Positions 8,735 through 17,497 of a stretch of 64,000 nt of DNA are shown here, piece by piece. The notes beneath the pieces are model-generated. The model made no database searches. It was not told the DNA's origin and was given only the letters and a program-made list of their open reading frames with translations. The position numbers and the translations under genes are program-made. The number at the start of each line of letters is the position of its first letter. Positions within the stretch are counted from its first letter, which is position 1. This DNA comes from Clostridia bacterium. Its GTDB lineage: Bacteria > Bacillota > Clostridia > TANB77 > CAG-508. The stretch lies in NCBI GenBank assembly GCA_017458285.1, contig JAFTFU010000002.1, forward strand, positions 28,171 through 92,170, written 5' to 3'.

Positions 8735-10144
8735 TCATTTATTCATTTGTACCCTATTAGATTTAATGGGTGTGTAAATAACATCCGTTAAACCATCCTC
8801 AATATCAAAAATAAATGTTTTACATTGTCGTTTAGAAGAATACCCATTGTCTGTAGTCCACTTAGACTTTGCGCTAATAGTGGGTAATCTTTGTATTCGC
8901 ATATTAAACTCTTCCATTAAAACATTCTCAGTATGTAAATGTTGTAAAAACACCTCTGTTGTATCAACATCTGACCAATACTCTCTCGCTTCGTCTGCAA
9001 TGAGCATAGGTAATTTCTTAACATTTGCATCATGAGCAAAGCATAATAATGTTTTGCCGAATTTCATATACTTTCTTGCAAGCGGTAAATAATCAACATT
9101 TATCGTATTATCGTTTCTGTACCACGCATCAATAAACTTTGCTATCTTAAAACCAGTTTGTTCATCATGATTAGCAGGAACGTATATTACTTTTACTTTA
9201 GCTTTTTGACTTAATATATCAATAGCTTTGATTAACATATCACAACATCTTTCATAAGCATCATAATAATGAATATCGCAATCCTGTGCCGTGCCTTTGG
9301 TTGTCGTATTCTGTATGCTATCATTATTCAGCATATCACCGCCTATAATAAAAACTATTTCATTAAATTTATAATTGTTCGTTCTTGTGACTATATCTTC
9401 AATAACATAGGAAAACAAATCTTCCGCAATATCACAATCATATTCGTTTCCTGTTGTTAGCATTGAAGCTTGCAAATTCATATGTAAATCAGCTATATTT
9501 ATCAAAAGCAATTTATCGCCTTGTAAATAATCATTTCTTTCTTTAATCTTAGGCAAAGAGTAATTTCTATCTAATTTATCAAAAACTTCTTCTATCTTTG
9601 AAAGCGAAATATTATTATCCTGTATAGGTTTAACTGTCAAATAACTTGCATAGAGAGTAACAATACCATCTTGCTTACTTATAACTTGACGAATGGTATT
9701 TCTTGCACTTGATATTTGCCATAATGAACTGTCAAACCCATGAGCTTTTAAAAGATATTCGGGATCTTTACTATCATTTTCAGTCATTTCTAATAGTTTA
9801 CTGCTTGATAACGAGCCATCTTTGTTAATAGATACTTCACAGCCAAAACGCTTTTGAATATCATCAATTTTATTCTCTTGCTTGTGTTCATCACTTTGGT
9901 TATTTGTATTATTATTTTTTAATGAATTTTTGTGTTTCAAGTATTCATAAATAAAATAACCACCAAAAATCGTACCATTCGCTTTTCTGAGACTGTCGGT
10001 TGATATAGGTAATTGATATTGGTTGCATATTTCAGACCAATCTAAATCAATGTCACCATTCTTTTTATTAATAATAGTTCGCAAACATTCTTCGTATTGT
10101 TCTGCTGACAAGTCATATTGTTCCAATTCTTTTAAAATATCCAT
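8735..10144 (-). CDS. Calcineurin-like metallophosphoesterase
   Basis: The C-terminal 260 residues hold the full metal-binding set of this family: DLH at about 218, GGD at 266, NHDE at 321, a histidine in FAHD at about 370 and the HLH pair at about 400. The first 200 residues are helical and may bind DNA or a partner. Such enzymes (Mre11/SbcD-like or nucleotide phosphatases) process DNA ends or nucleotides. It precedes the terminase genes, as I recall for yonJ in SPbeta. Substrate cannot be read from the sequence. Confidence 0.8.
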   Translation of the reverse strand: MDILKELEQYDLSAEQYEECLRTIINKKNGDIDLDWSEICNQYQLPISTDSLRKANGTIFGGYFIYEYLKHKNSLKNNNTNNQSDEHKQENKIDDIQKRFGCEVSINKDGSLSSSKLLEMTENDSKDPEYLLKAHGFDSSLWQISSARNTIRQVISKQDGIVTLYASYLTVKPIQDNNISLSKIEEVFDKLDRNYSLPKIKERNDYLQGDKLLLINIADLHMNLQASMLTTGNEYDCDIAEDLFSYVIEDIVTRTNNYKFNEIVFIIGGDMLNNDSIQNTTTKGTAQDCDIHYYDAYERCCDMLIKAIDILSQKAKVKVIYVPANHDEQTGFKIAKFIDAWYRNDNTINVDYLPLARKYMKFGKTLLCFAHDANVKKLPMLIADEAREYWSDVDTTEVFLQHLHTENVLMEEFNMRIQRLPTISAKSKWTTDNGYSSKRQCKTFIFDIEDGLTDVIYTPIKSNRVQMNK

Positions 10145-10180
10145 ATATTCACACTACTTTCTTTTGTTTTTATTTAGTTT

Positions 10181-10259
10181 GGTTATTGGTAGGGCGACGT
10201 ATCCTACATTTCGGATACCTTTCCGGATGTATCGGAAACCATTTCCGCTCTCAATAACC
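10181..10259 (-). ncRNA. Structured RNA with competing hairpins
   Basis: This 79-base stretch is closed by an 8-bp stem, GGTTATTG with CAATAACC. Read on the minus strand, TTTCCG can pair either with an upstream CGGAAA (loop TGG) or with a downstream CGGAAA (7-base loop). The following GTATCC can pair with the preceding GATAC or with the later GGATAC. Such alternative pairing resembles an attenuator or riboswitch, or a degenerate tRNA-sized RNA. It lies between tRNA-Met and the phosphoesterase gene. No known riboswitch class is recognised. Confidence 0.4.
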
Positions 10260-10265
10260 TAATAA

Positions 10266-10301
10266 GGCACAGTGACAGACTATAAAGCCTACCGCTGTGC
10301 C
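10266..10301 (-). other. Hairpin GGCACAG/CTGTGCC
   Basis: A 7-bp perfect stem, GGCACAG with CTGTGCC, encloses 22 bases just upstream of the structured element at 10181-10259. There is no adjacent T-tract, so it is not a simple terminator. It may be part of the same structured leader or a processing site next to the tRNA. Confidence 0.4.
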
Positions 10302-10354
10302 GACCCGTAAAGAGTATATCTTTGTTTATAAGACCCGCAAGGGGTAGAATTGTT

Positions 10355-10430
10355 TGGGTGCAGAGGCAAGACTTGAACTTGCAATCTTCAGGATATGAAC
10401 CTGCCGAGCTACCATTGCTACTACTCTGCA
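10355..10430 (-). tRNA. tRNA-Met (anticodon CAT)
   Basis: The 76-base gene reads TGCAGAG at the 5' end, pairing with CTCTGCA, and the CCA end is encoded. The anticodon loop TTCATAT lies between CAGG and CCTG, giving CAT. The T-arm is GCAAG-TTCAAGT-CTTGC, canonical. The D-arm is weak (AGC/GCT with a GG in the loop). It sits alone in the late operon between the HU-like and phosphoesterase genes. CAT could also be an Ile isoacceptor with modified C34, but the body looks like an elongator Met tRNA. Confidence 0.88.
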
Positions 10431-10469
10431 ATATAATATTTGCAACAACAAAACAATCAAATATCCGAT

Positions 10470-10512
10470 AATAAAAAATTAAAGCTGCGACTTACCACAG
10501 TCACAGCTTTAA
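10470..10512 (-). terminator. Intrinsic terminator after the HU-like gene
   Basis: On the minus strand a stem of AAAGCTG-x-GACT paired with AGTC-x-CAGCTTT is followed by a T-rich run (TTAATTTTTTATT). This is a standard rho-independent terminator placed about 100 bases after the stop of the HU-like gene. Transcripts of tRNA-Met and the structural genes would therefore need read-through or their own promoter. Confidence 0.75.
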
Positions 10513-10617
10513 CATAATAAAAGAAAGGTGTTAAAATATGAATATTATATATAAACAGCTATTGCTGTTCATACCAAAAAATAAATAAATTAAGTATAGG
10601 ACTCACTCGTAATCCTA

Positions 10618-10947
10618 CTATTTGGAATTTAGTTTTTGACAATATGTTCTGGTGATATTAACTTTTGGTTTAATTCTACTTGATATAGTCATTTGCTTAC
10701 CAGTTAAATTATTAACCTTTGTTTGCTCAGGTGCATATTCACCTTGAATCGTCATACCTTCAAACAACTTGATTTTTATATTTTGCTCATTTGTTGTCAT
10801 AGATAAATATTGTCTTATATTATTTTCCAGTTCATTATAAATCATACGAATAGTATCTATGTCATATAATCTACCATTCTTTGCTATATCTCTTATAAGT
10901 TTGTCTTTTGTAATTGTAATTGTTTTTGTAGTTATTTCATTATTCAA
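10618..10947 (-). CDS. HU/IHF-like DNA-binding protein
   Basis: The 109-residue protein matches the histone-like HU pattern: an N-terminal helical part (KLIRDIAKNG...IYNELENNI), then strands LFEGMTIQGEY, the arm region with NLTGKQMTI, and the basic end KVNITRTYCQKLNSK. HU proteins bend DNA and can help recombination, packaging or transcription. It directly follows the RNA polymerase gene; I recall yonN (HU-like) next to yonO in SPbeta. The start is TTG at 10947, nine bases after AGAGGTG. Sequence is divergent, so the fold call is good but not certain. Confidence 0.7.
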   Translation of the reverse strand: MNNEITTKTITITKDKLIRDIAKNGRLYDIDTIRMIYNELENNIRQYLSMTTNEQNIKIKLFEGMTIQGEYAPEQTKVNNLTGKQMTISSRIKPKVNITRTYCQKLNSK

Positions 10948-11036
10948 TTCCCTTCACACCTCTATTATAAAATTATTCTATTATGGGTTATTTTTTCTTG
11001 TTTCCCCTATTAGCAACTTTTTTTGATTTTTATAAT

Positions 11037-11051
11037 ACCTAAAAATAAGGT
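11037..11051. repeat. Palindrome site A, ACCTAAAAATAAGGT
   Basis: This near-palindrome lies between the RNA polymerase gene and the HU-like gene. Its core TAAAAATAAGG recurs at 16282-16298 and 17014-17024, and related palindromes are at 11071-11098 and 56252-56280. It may be an operator for a phage regulator. Confidence 0.45.
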
Positions 11052-11070
11052 AATTCAGTTTTGATTAAAT

Positions 11071-11098
11071 ATTCTAAATTACCCTAAATTTAGGCATT
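11071..11098. repeat. Dispersed repeat, copy 1 (ATTCTAAATTACCCTAAATT)
   Basis: A 28-base segment matches one at 56252-56280 at nearly every position apart from four or five differences that keep the palindromic centre (ACCCTAAATTTAGG here, ACCTTAAATATAGG there). The two copies are 45 kb apart in non-coding DNA. This is a candidate binding site of a phage repressor. Confidence 0.5.
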
Positions 11099-11102
11099 AT
11101 AT

Positions 11103-14051
11103 TTATTTCTCTTGTGAACTACTTAATTCCTTCCTTTTTAAATACGCACGTTTGTTTTGTTCTTTTCGCAATATTTTATTATGAACTTCATTACACTTAT
11201 TGCATCTACAAGTTTGATTATCTTTATTCTTTATTTCAAACCAATCACCACAATCAATACATTGAATTACTTTTGTTATTTGTCTCTTGTGTTTTGATAA
11301 ATTTTCATATAATACATTTCCATAGCAAGTCCATAATAAATCTTTATACTTACTGTCTTTTATACCATATAAATACTTAACAAGAATATCAGCAACTTCT
11401 CTATCTGAATATCCAAACTGCGATAATTCATTAGTAATGTCATTTATTATTGTCTGATATTTAGCCTTTTGACGTGTTTCAGTTTGCAATAAAGCATCTC
11501 TTGGTATAGTTTGCGAATCCATAGTATGTATTTTGCCAAAATATAATTTAGCTTTTTCAATATACTTTAATACAACAGGATTTGTACCTTCAATCAATCT
11601 ACCATTATCTGCTTTGCATATTTGAAATTCAATATCAGGATTACTCATTAATAATTTATAATCAGGTTTAGGCAATTTTTTTGATTTATGATTTTTAGTA
11701 TATTTACAACTTATTCTCGGATTTGGTATTAAAGAATTAAGTTTATTGACAAAACTATTGTTTATAGATACTGTTTGTTCATCAGACTTATCTTTAGCAT
11801 ATTTAAAAAAATAGGGGAGAAGATTATTTGTAAAAGATGTTATTTGTTGTTTAACCTGTTGTGGGAACTCAGGTTTATAAAGTGTTTTTGCGTAATCCAC
11901 AATGTAATTATTTTGACAACATAATCTTTTAATACAATCTATTGTTTGTTTTTTTTGCTCATCATTTCCATAAATAAAAACATCATCATTCCATATTTTA
12001 GAAATGTTATTACTATAAATTCCTATATTACCACCTGTAAATGCAGTAATTAAACCATTATAAATATTCTCATCATTTATCAAAGATGGTTTTGCCTTTT
12101 TCATTTCATAATATAATGGCACAATATTAAATTTTCTTATATTTCGTTCAGCCACATCTATTATGGCTTTGTCTGATACTACAAGCGATTTATCTCCGTC
12201 AACATCGAACTGGAGAACTTTACTTATCATATCACTGCTACTTGTATATAAAGCATTAGTACAAAACCATTCTCTTATTTTCTCTTGTCTTTCGTTTTTA
12301 TTACAAGCAATATTATTCCTAATACAATGTTCCATAAATAAATGCGGCGAACGTAAACAGTCTAACTTATCATTTAATCTAAACAGCCAACAAAACACTT
12401 CACCATCTTTTAACAATCCTCGTGGTGTTTCTATTCCCATAAACCAATGTTCGCAGGCAGCATAAAAATCAGGAAGAATAAAAGTGTATTTACCTTTGAC
12501 CTGTAATTTACCTGATTTATATTTTTTTATCAAACTATCCTTTATATCTTTTAATTTAATTCTGATATATACGTCATTAAGCAATTCAGGATAAATCTCA
12601 ATAGCCTTCTGAAATGAAGTCTTATATAGATTATAAGGTGTAACGCCAAATACATTTTTAATATTATCAACTGAGGAACAAAGATTGTTTAATTTATCAA
12701 TAGAAGATTTTGCGATTTGATATATTTCCTCATCTGTAATATCAGTTAAACTTTGAAGCATTTGATAATTGATAGTTGCATCTTTAATTCGTTCTTCTTC
12801 CGGATTGGTATAATTAGCAGAACAACGATATTGTTTAAAATATTCTTTGTACTGTTCCCAATTACAGTAATACGAATTAAACTTAAACTGACTTTTTGTA
12901 AATATAACTTGTATATCTTCTTTTATAATATCGTGTTCTACACCATATATATCTTTTATTATAGATGAACATTTATTGTCTTTTATAAATTTTACAAAAT
13001 CAAACACTCCAAGAAGTCCTTTAACAAATGGCATCCTCGCCATCTTATTACATTGCTTAACACCAAAAGCATTTGGTAATATCATTCCTGCACCGTCAGT
13101 ATGTGTTATAGGTATATAGTCTTTTTTTCGTGTAATCGAAAAATCTGCATCATCTATAAAATCAAACTCACCATAAACATTGGTTTCAAAATCATCTATG
13201 ACTATTGTTTTATCTATATCAAATTCTGTCCATTCATCTGTTGCACTATTGATTAAGGCAAGATAACTAAGATACTTATTAGAATTGCAACCGCCTTGTC
13301 TATTTATCTCATCAACAGTCAAACCACACATTAAAGTTTTTTCATATTTCTTCCATACGCTTTCTTTGATAAATATACATTTTTTTGTTCTTATCTGTCC
13401 AGCTGAAGAAGTAAAGTAAATATATTTTTCACCTTTATATTTATAGCCATTAAATAGAATATCTCTTAATATATCAAAATAATATATTTGGATAACCATA
13501 AAATCATTAGTTAATTCATTTGGTTTAGCACCGATTGTTCTTGTAAAAGCTGATTCAAAGAAAGATATAATCTTCACATTTTTATCATTTAGTTGTCTTA
13601 TATGGTCTTTGCCTTTTGTTTTTATATTATAATCTGCTTTATTCTGTAAAAGTTTAAGCAGTTGATTTTTTATATCTTTAATCTTTTTTGTTTTTAATTC
13701 TACAATTCTTTTAAGTTTAACATATTGACCAGTTAATTCTAAAATTTCTTTTGCATTATCTTTATTATCATCATTAAAAGTCATAAAAAAACTATTATCT
13801 GATTCTGCCTGTTTATAAACAGACAATAAATCTTTTTTAGACAGACCATATTCATATAATTGCCTTTCGATATTTTTAAGCCCTACATAAGTTCGTTTAC
13901 CTTTACTATGAAAGTTTTTATATACCCCACCTTTAAGCAACTGTTTGCGTTCCATTCTAATCTGATGATTAAGTTTATGTAGATACGCTTCGTGATTACT
14001 ATAAAAATCACCTGTATCAGCAGCGTATATTTGAATTTGAGAATCAAGCAA
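11103..14051 (-). CDS. YonO-like single-chain DNA-directed RNA polymerase
   Basis: This protein of about 982 residues shows two hallmarks of the two-barrel RNA polymerases of SPbeta YonO type. One is HTDGAGMILP near residue 314. The other is the metal-binding FDVDGDKS near residue 612, preceded by LRSPHLFMEH. A C-terminal zinc finger follows (CIDC and CRCNKC at about 930-955). In SPbeta such an enzyme transcribes late genes without host subunits. The start is taken as TTG at 14051, four bases after TAGGTGAT; a GTG at 14060 overlaps the upstream stop. It lies upstream of the HU-like, packaging and capsid genes on the same strand, matching a late-transcription role. Length is close to YonO (about 900 residues). 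Confidence 0.82.
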   Translation of the reverse strand: MLDSQIQIYAADTGDFYSNHEAYLHKLNHQIRMERKQLLKGGVYKNFHSKGKRTYVGLKNIERQLYEYGLSKKDLLSVYKQAESDNSFFMTFNDDNKDNAKEILELTGQYVKLKRIVELKTKKIKDIKNQLLKLLQNKADYNIKTKGKDHIRQLNDKNVKIISFFESAFTRTIGAKPNELTNDFMVIQIYYFDILRDILFNGYKYKGEKYIYFTSSAGQIRTKKCIFIKESVWKKYEKTLMCGLTVDEINRQGGCNSNKYLSYLALINSATDEWTEFDIDKTIVIDDFETNVYGEFDFIDDADFSITRKKDYIPITHTDGAGMILPNAFGVKQCNKMARMPFVKGLLGVFDFVKFIKDNKCSSIIKDIYGVEHDIIKEDIQVIFTKSQFKFNSYYCNWEQYKEYFKQYRCSANYTNPEEERIKDATINYQMLQSLTDITDEEIYQIAKSSIDKLNNLCSSVDNIKNVFGVTPYNLYKTSFQKAIEIYPELLNDVYIRIKLKDIKDSLIKKYKSGKLQVKGKYTFILPDFYAACEHWFMGIETPRGLLKDGEVFCWLFRLNDKLDCLRSPHLFMEHCIRNNIACNKNERQEKIREWFCTNALYTSSSDMISKVLQFDVDGDKSLVVSDKAIIDVAERNIRKFNIVPLYYEMKKAKPSLINDENIYNGLITAFTGGNIGIYSNNISKIWNDDVFIYGNDEQKKQTIDCIKRLCCQNNYIVDYAKTLYKPEFPQQVKQQITSFTNNLLPYFFKYAKDKSDEQTVSINNSFVNKLNSLIPNPRISCKYTKNHKSKKLPKPDYKLLMSNPDIEFQICKADNGRLIEGTNPVVLKYIEKAKLYFGKIHTMDSQTIPRDALLQTETRQKAKYQTIINDITNELSQFGYSDREVADILVKYLYGIKDSKYKDLLWTCYGNVLYENLSKHKRQITKVIQCIDCGDWFEIKNKDNQTCRCNKCNEVHNKILRKEQNKRAYLKRKELSSSQEK

Positions 14052-14056
14052 TATAA

Positions 14057-14998
14057 TCACCTACTTTTTGATATTCTATTATTTTGATTTTTAATTCTCT
14101 GTATTAATGTCGTAACACCACACATAGGATACCATGTTTTAATATAATCAATGCATTTATCATACTGCTTATTAGGCGTACACTCTGTTCTGCTACTTAA
14201 AATTCCTTTTCTTTTCATTTCTTTGTATAATTCATTTTTAAATCCTATAATATACTTTAAATTATTCTTGTCTGAATAATCTACAATATCTTGTAAGACA
14301 TATAAAACTCTATTATGAATTGTATTTTTTATTACATCATGTTGAAATGTAGTTATTTCATCACAAGGATTAATTTGTCTAAAATCATGTTCAACATCAA
14401 CAATACTATTAAGATTTATATTATCTACTGTATTTTTCGCCCAATCAATTATTAGTTGTAAGCTATCAATATATTGTTGTTTAGTTTGTTTATCAAATAA
14501 ATCTAACTCATTTGATAACAAATAATACTCACTTTGACGTTGTATGAAATCTTTACAGTTAATACAAAATTGTATAGCCTGTTTTTTAAATTTATTATGC
14601 CATTCCAATAAAATAGCATTATGAATAGGATTACTATAATCATTAAAATATTTCTTATCTCGTATTCTTATTAGTTCATTAAATCTATTATCAATTTTAC
14701 TGTCATATAAATTTCGACAAGACGACATATTCATCATAATCATATCTTCGATAATATCATCATCGTTATCATAAATTTTAACATCTACCATAACAATATC
14801 TTTCCCTAATTCTTTGCAAGCTCTAACTCGCTGGTGTCCTGACACGATTACCTTATCCTGCGTGATAACAATAGGCTCGATAACTCCACTTGTTTTGATT
14901 GACTCTAAAAACTCCTGCCATTTGTCACCCGACATATCATCAAAAAATTCTGAATTTCTTGGATGAGGTTTCAGCTCCTCAATTTTCATTAACTGCAT
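14057..14998 (-). CDS. ParB/Srx-domain protein
   Basis: The first 100 residues are a ParB-type N-terminal domain: LKPHPRNSEFF, then IVISGHQR-type sequence (VIVSGHQRVRACKELG) and the strand VDVKIYDND. ParB folds bind or hydrolyse CTP or act as nucleases. The C-terminal 200 residues are helical and not recognised. The ATG at 14998 is used because AAAGGTG sits six bases before it. The stop overlaps the RNA polymerase start, so the two are co-translated. A role as DNA-binding partner of the polymerase is possible but inferred only from adjacency. Confidence 0.75.
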   Translation of the reverse strand: MQLMKIEELKPHPRNSEFFDDMSGDKWQEFLESIKTSGVIEPIVITQDKVIVSGHQRVRACKELGKDIVMVDVKIYDNDDDIIEDMIMMNMSSCRNLYDSKIDNRFNELIRIRDKKYFNDYSNPIHNAILLEWHNKFKKQAIQFCINCKDFIQRQSEYYLLSNELDLFDKQTKQQYIDSLQLIIDWAKNTVDNINLNSIVDVEHDFRQINPCDEITTFQHDVIKNTIHNRVLYVLQDIVDYSDKNNLKYIIGFKNELYKEMKRKGILSSRTECTPNKQYDKCIDYIKTWYPMCGVTTLIQRIKNQNNRISKSR

Positions 14999-15026
14999 AT
15001 TTTTCACCTTTCTTTATTACATTATT

Positions 15027-15048
15027 AAATTATACATATTTATTAGTT
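15027..15048 (-). promoter_or_regulatory. AACTAAT/TATAAT motif, minus strand, upstream of ParB-like gene
   Basis: On the minus strand AACTAATAAATATGTATAAT lies about 30 bases before the ParB-like and RNA polymerase genes. It matches the plus-strand copies at 32429, 45512 and 45975. It holds a TATAAT box but no -35 box at the usual distance. It is a candidate phage-specific promoter. Confidence 0.5.
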
Positions 15049-15093
15049 GGATAAAATTAAAATCAAATTTACTGTTTTTAATATCAATAGTCA

Positions 15094-15384
15094 TCAATTA
15101 TCTTCATATAAATCCTCGAAACATTCTTTATAGTAACTATAAAATTCTTTCGCATAATCCTCATAGTTATCACCATTGACTATATCATACACATTAGATT
15201 TATATTCTATTTCATCTAAGCCACTACACTCATCAATATTATCTATCATATCACAAAGACTTTGCTCTATTTGTTTTATATTTTCATTTTCCGCTTTCTG
15301 TTTTAACCTCAAAATATAATATCTATTTTGTTTTGAAACAGTAGGTTTTCTTCTAATTCTATATTTTGGTTTTTGATTTCCCAT
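15094..15384 (-). CDS. Hypothetical small protein, basic N-terminus and acidic C-terminus
   Basis: A 96-residue product begins MGNQKPKYRIRRKPTVSK, strongly basic, and ends acidic (FEDLYEDN). The start at 15384 has AAAGGTGG eight bases upstream. No family is recognised. It stands between the initiator-like gene and the ParB-like gene and is probably in the same transcript. Confidence 0.55.
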   Translation of the reverse strand: MGNQKPKYRIRRKPTVSKQNRYYILRLKQKAENENIKQIEQSLCDMIDNIDECSGLDEIEYKSNVYDIVNGDNYEDYAKEFYSYYKECFEDLYEDN

Positions 15385-15421
15385 TTTAACCACCACCTTT
15401 CTATTTCATATAGTGCCAGAT

Positions 15422-16237
15422 TTATAATATATTGTGTTCCTCCAAATACTTAATCTTGTTTTCTACTTCTACTGAATAGTAACCATCACCTTTCGCTTCT
15501 AAGTACACATCAGCACCTCTTTTTTTTCGTTTATAAGTATTGCAGAAAATATTAGTAGGCGTTCTGAATTTATATTCTTTTGTTTTTTTATCGTAATACT
15601 TAACAGGACTTCTTTCTCTAACATATGTCAAACCTAAGTCAACAAGAACGCTAACCGCTTTAGATACCGTTCTTTCTGACAGCCCTATATCATCTCCTAT
15701 TGATTTATAATAAGCATTAAATGCTTCTGCGTTATCGCAATACTCATTATGCCTTATTGGTATATTGGCTCTTAGATAAAGGAACACGAGAAGAACTATA
15801 GAACTGTCAAACCTGTTGTCATAAATATTATTGCTCCTATCCGATAAAATTATATTCAGCTCATCTAAATAGATAACAGCAAATCTATTATTTAAACAGT
15901 AATTATGTATCTTATCTTTATCAAAATACAACTCTTTGCACTGCCTTTTTTTGATGTTGCCGTCATAAGATAAAAACCATTGATATTTCATATAATCTAA
16001 TAGTGGCAATATTTTTTCTGTATATGTATCATCCTTATGTGCCACACCTGTTTTTTTGCCTGCGTATTGTTTAAGATTTTCAGTATTGAATAACAGTGTA
16101 TTATCTATACCTGTTTTTGAATATAAATATGAATATACCAGTCCTCTACGTTTATCTACTGTTTTTTCAATAATAATGTCATAGGGGATTAGAATATATT
16201 TACTTTGTTGTCCTGTTAATTTCTCTTTATCAATCAT
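15422..16237 (-). CDS. Winged-helix replication-initiator-like protein
   Basis: The 271-residue product starts at MIDKEKLTGQQ, after an ACTGGAGG site. The central part has a winged-helix pattern (SIGDDIGLSERTVSKAVSVLVDLGLT) like plasmid and phage replication initiators and DnaD-type organisers. The N-terminal half (KYILIPYDIIIEK...GLVYSYLYSK) is the usual first helical domain. It is the first minus-strand gene beside a 2.3 kb AT-rich non-coding region. Binding to an origin there, or regulation of the divergent promoters, is a reasonable inference. A related-looking protein is at 25392. Confidence 0.6.
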   Translation of the reverse strand: MIDKEKLTGQQSKYILIPYDIIIEKTVDKRRGLVYSYLYSKTGIDNTLLFNTENLKQYAGKKTGVAHKDDTYTEKILPLLDYMKYQWFLSYDGNIKKRQCKELYFDKDKIHNYCLNNRFAVIYLDELNIILSDRSNNIYDNRFDSSIVLLVFLYLRANIPIRHNEYCDNAEAFNAYYKSIGDDIGLSERTVSKAVSVLVDLGLTYVRERSPVKYYDKKTKEYKFRTPTNIFCNTYKRKKRGADVYLEAKGDGYYSVEVENKIKYLEEHNIL

Positions 16238-16281
16238 TATAAACCTCCAGTTAATTATTAAATATTTCAAAATCATATTAC

Positions 16282-16298
16282 CCCCTAAAAATAAGGGG
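16282..16298. repeat. Palindrome site C, CCCCTAAAAATAAGGGG
   Basis: A short hairpin-forming palindrome lies 45 bases before the initiator-like gene start on the minus strand. It shares the core TAAAAATAAGG with sites at 11037 and 17014. It may be an operator or part of the 5' leader. Confidence 0.45.
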
Positions 16299-16519
16299 TG
16301 TTATTTTTAAAAATTAAGAAAATCTTGATTTACACCACCGTATTTTAGTAGGTAGTTCAACATTCTTCTACAAATAGATACAATATAACAAATAGATAAT
16401 TGTGGCTACGCCACTTTGTGAATGATATTTTACAAAAAATAAGAATAAATTTATATTGTTATTATATATCCGTATTAGTTAGGTAAATAAAAAATAATAA
16501 TATTATTGTGATTGTTATT

Positions 16520-16541
16520 TTGTTATATAAATTTATTAGTT
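16520..16541 (-). promoter_or_regulatory. AACTAAT motif, minus strand, upstream of initiator-like gene
   Basis: On the minus strand AACTAATAAATTTATATAAC matches the recurring intergenic motif, with TATAAC in place of TATAAT. It is about 285 bases upstream of the winged-helix gene. Confidence 0.4.
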
Positions 16542-16656
16542 TAATTCTATTATAATATATTATTATATATTTGTCAAGAAAATATATAAAATTTTTATGA
16601 AATATTTTTATTCCCATATTTTAGTTTTTATGTTTAAATCTATATTCTTGTTTAAT

Positions 16657-16736
16657 CTATAGTTTTATTTAGTCCTATGGCTGATCTGAGCAGCTATGCT
16701 GCTAACCATTAGAACTATAGACTATAAATTTATAGT
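16657..16736. other. Long imperfect hairpin and adjacent palindrome
   Basis: CTATAGTT pairs with AACTATAG across 64 bases, enclosing TATGG/CCAT pairs and an inner perfect hairpin AGCAGC-TAT-GCTGCT. A 16-base palindrome ACTATAAATTTATAGT follows directly. The GC-containing inner stem stands out in a very AT-rich region, suggesting a conserved structure. Confidence 0.45.
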
Positions 16737-17420
16737 AAGAAGTATTCCTTGTTTCTTTTTTCTTTGTCGTTTACATTATTGATATTGTGTATGAATAAGG
16801 AATAGGGGATAAGATATGTATGAGTATAGATAAACTACTTTTTATTTTTTTATCGGTAATTATTATTAGAATTATTTTTTGATTTTTTATTTTAGAAAAA
16901 TATATTTATAAAATACATAAGTTTCAGGTAATTTATCGAAATAATTCTATTCAACGGATTTTTTTAATCGGTAAATCGTTAATAATAGGTTGGTTTATTA
17001 GAAAATAGATTGCATAAAAATAAGGTTATTTAATGTATTGGTTTCCTGAGTTAGTTAGCTTATTTAAAATAATTTTATCGTTATTTAATTGGTAATTTGG
17101 TATTTTAATTATTTGTTTTAAATTTTTAAATAATTTACTTTTGTTTATTATTTTGCCTATATTTGTCTTTGTTTTAAGGTCGTATTTTCTTATAAGTTAA
17201 AGTTTATATTTTTATTTTTTTTATTTTAAATAATATATTACCGATGGATTTTCCGATAGCAAAAATATAGATTTGTGAAAATATTTTTCGTATTTGCAAT
17301 TTATTGACGTGTTATTTTGTAAATTTTTTACGAGTGATAGATGAAGCAGACTATGAAAAAAATGTGAATATAAAACGCTTTTTGTAGTGTAAAACACCCC
17401 CGATCATAGATGATTAAAAT

Positions 17421-17453
17421 TGAATATGATATTATTTGATTTTATCATATTCA
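17421..17453. repeat. Inverted repeat TGAATATGATA/TATCATATTCA
   Basis: Two perfect 11-base arms are separated by 11 bases in the non-coding region before the first early promoter. It could be an operator or a cruciform-forming origin element. Confidence 0.5.
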
Positions 17454-17463
17454 ACTCTATTTC

Positions 17464-17497
17464 AATTCTATGCTTGTTTAAATTCTATGCTTGTTTA
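17464..17497 (+). repeat. 17-bp tandem direct repeat
   Basis: AATTCTATGCTTGTTTA occurs twice back to back and is followed by a run of TATGA/TATAA-like steps to about 17522. This may be a pair of protein-binding sites (iteron-like) near the early promoters. Confidence 0.55.

Noticed and set aside
10538-10588. A 16-codon plus-strand frame with a good GAAAGGTG site
   Set aside because: Too short to support and placed just behind a minus-strand terminator; it may be chance.
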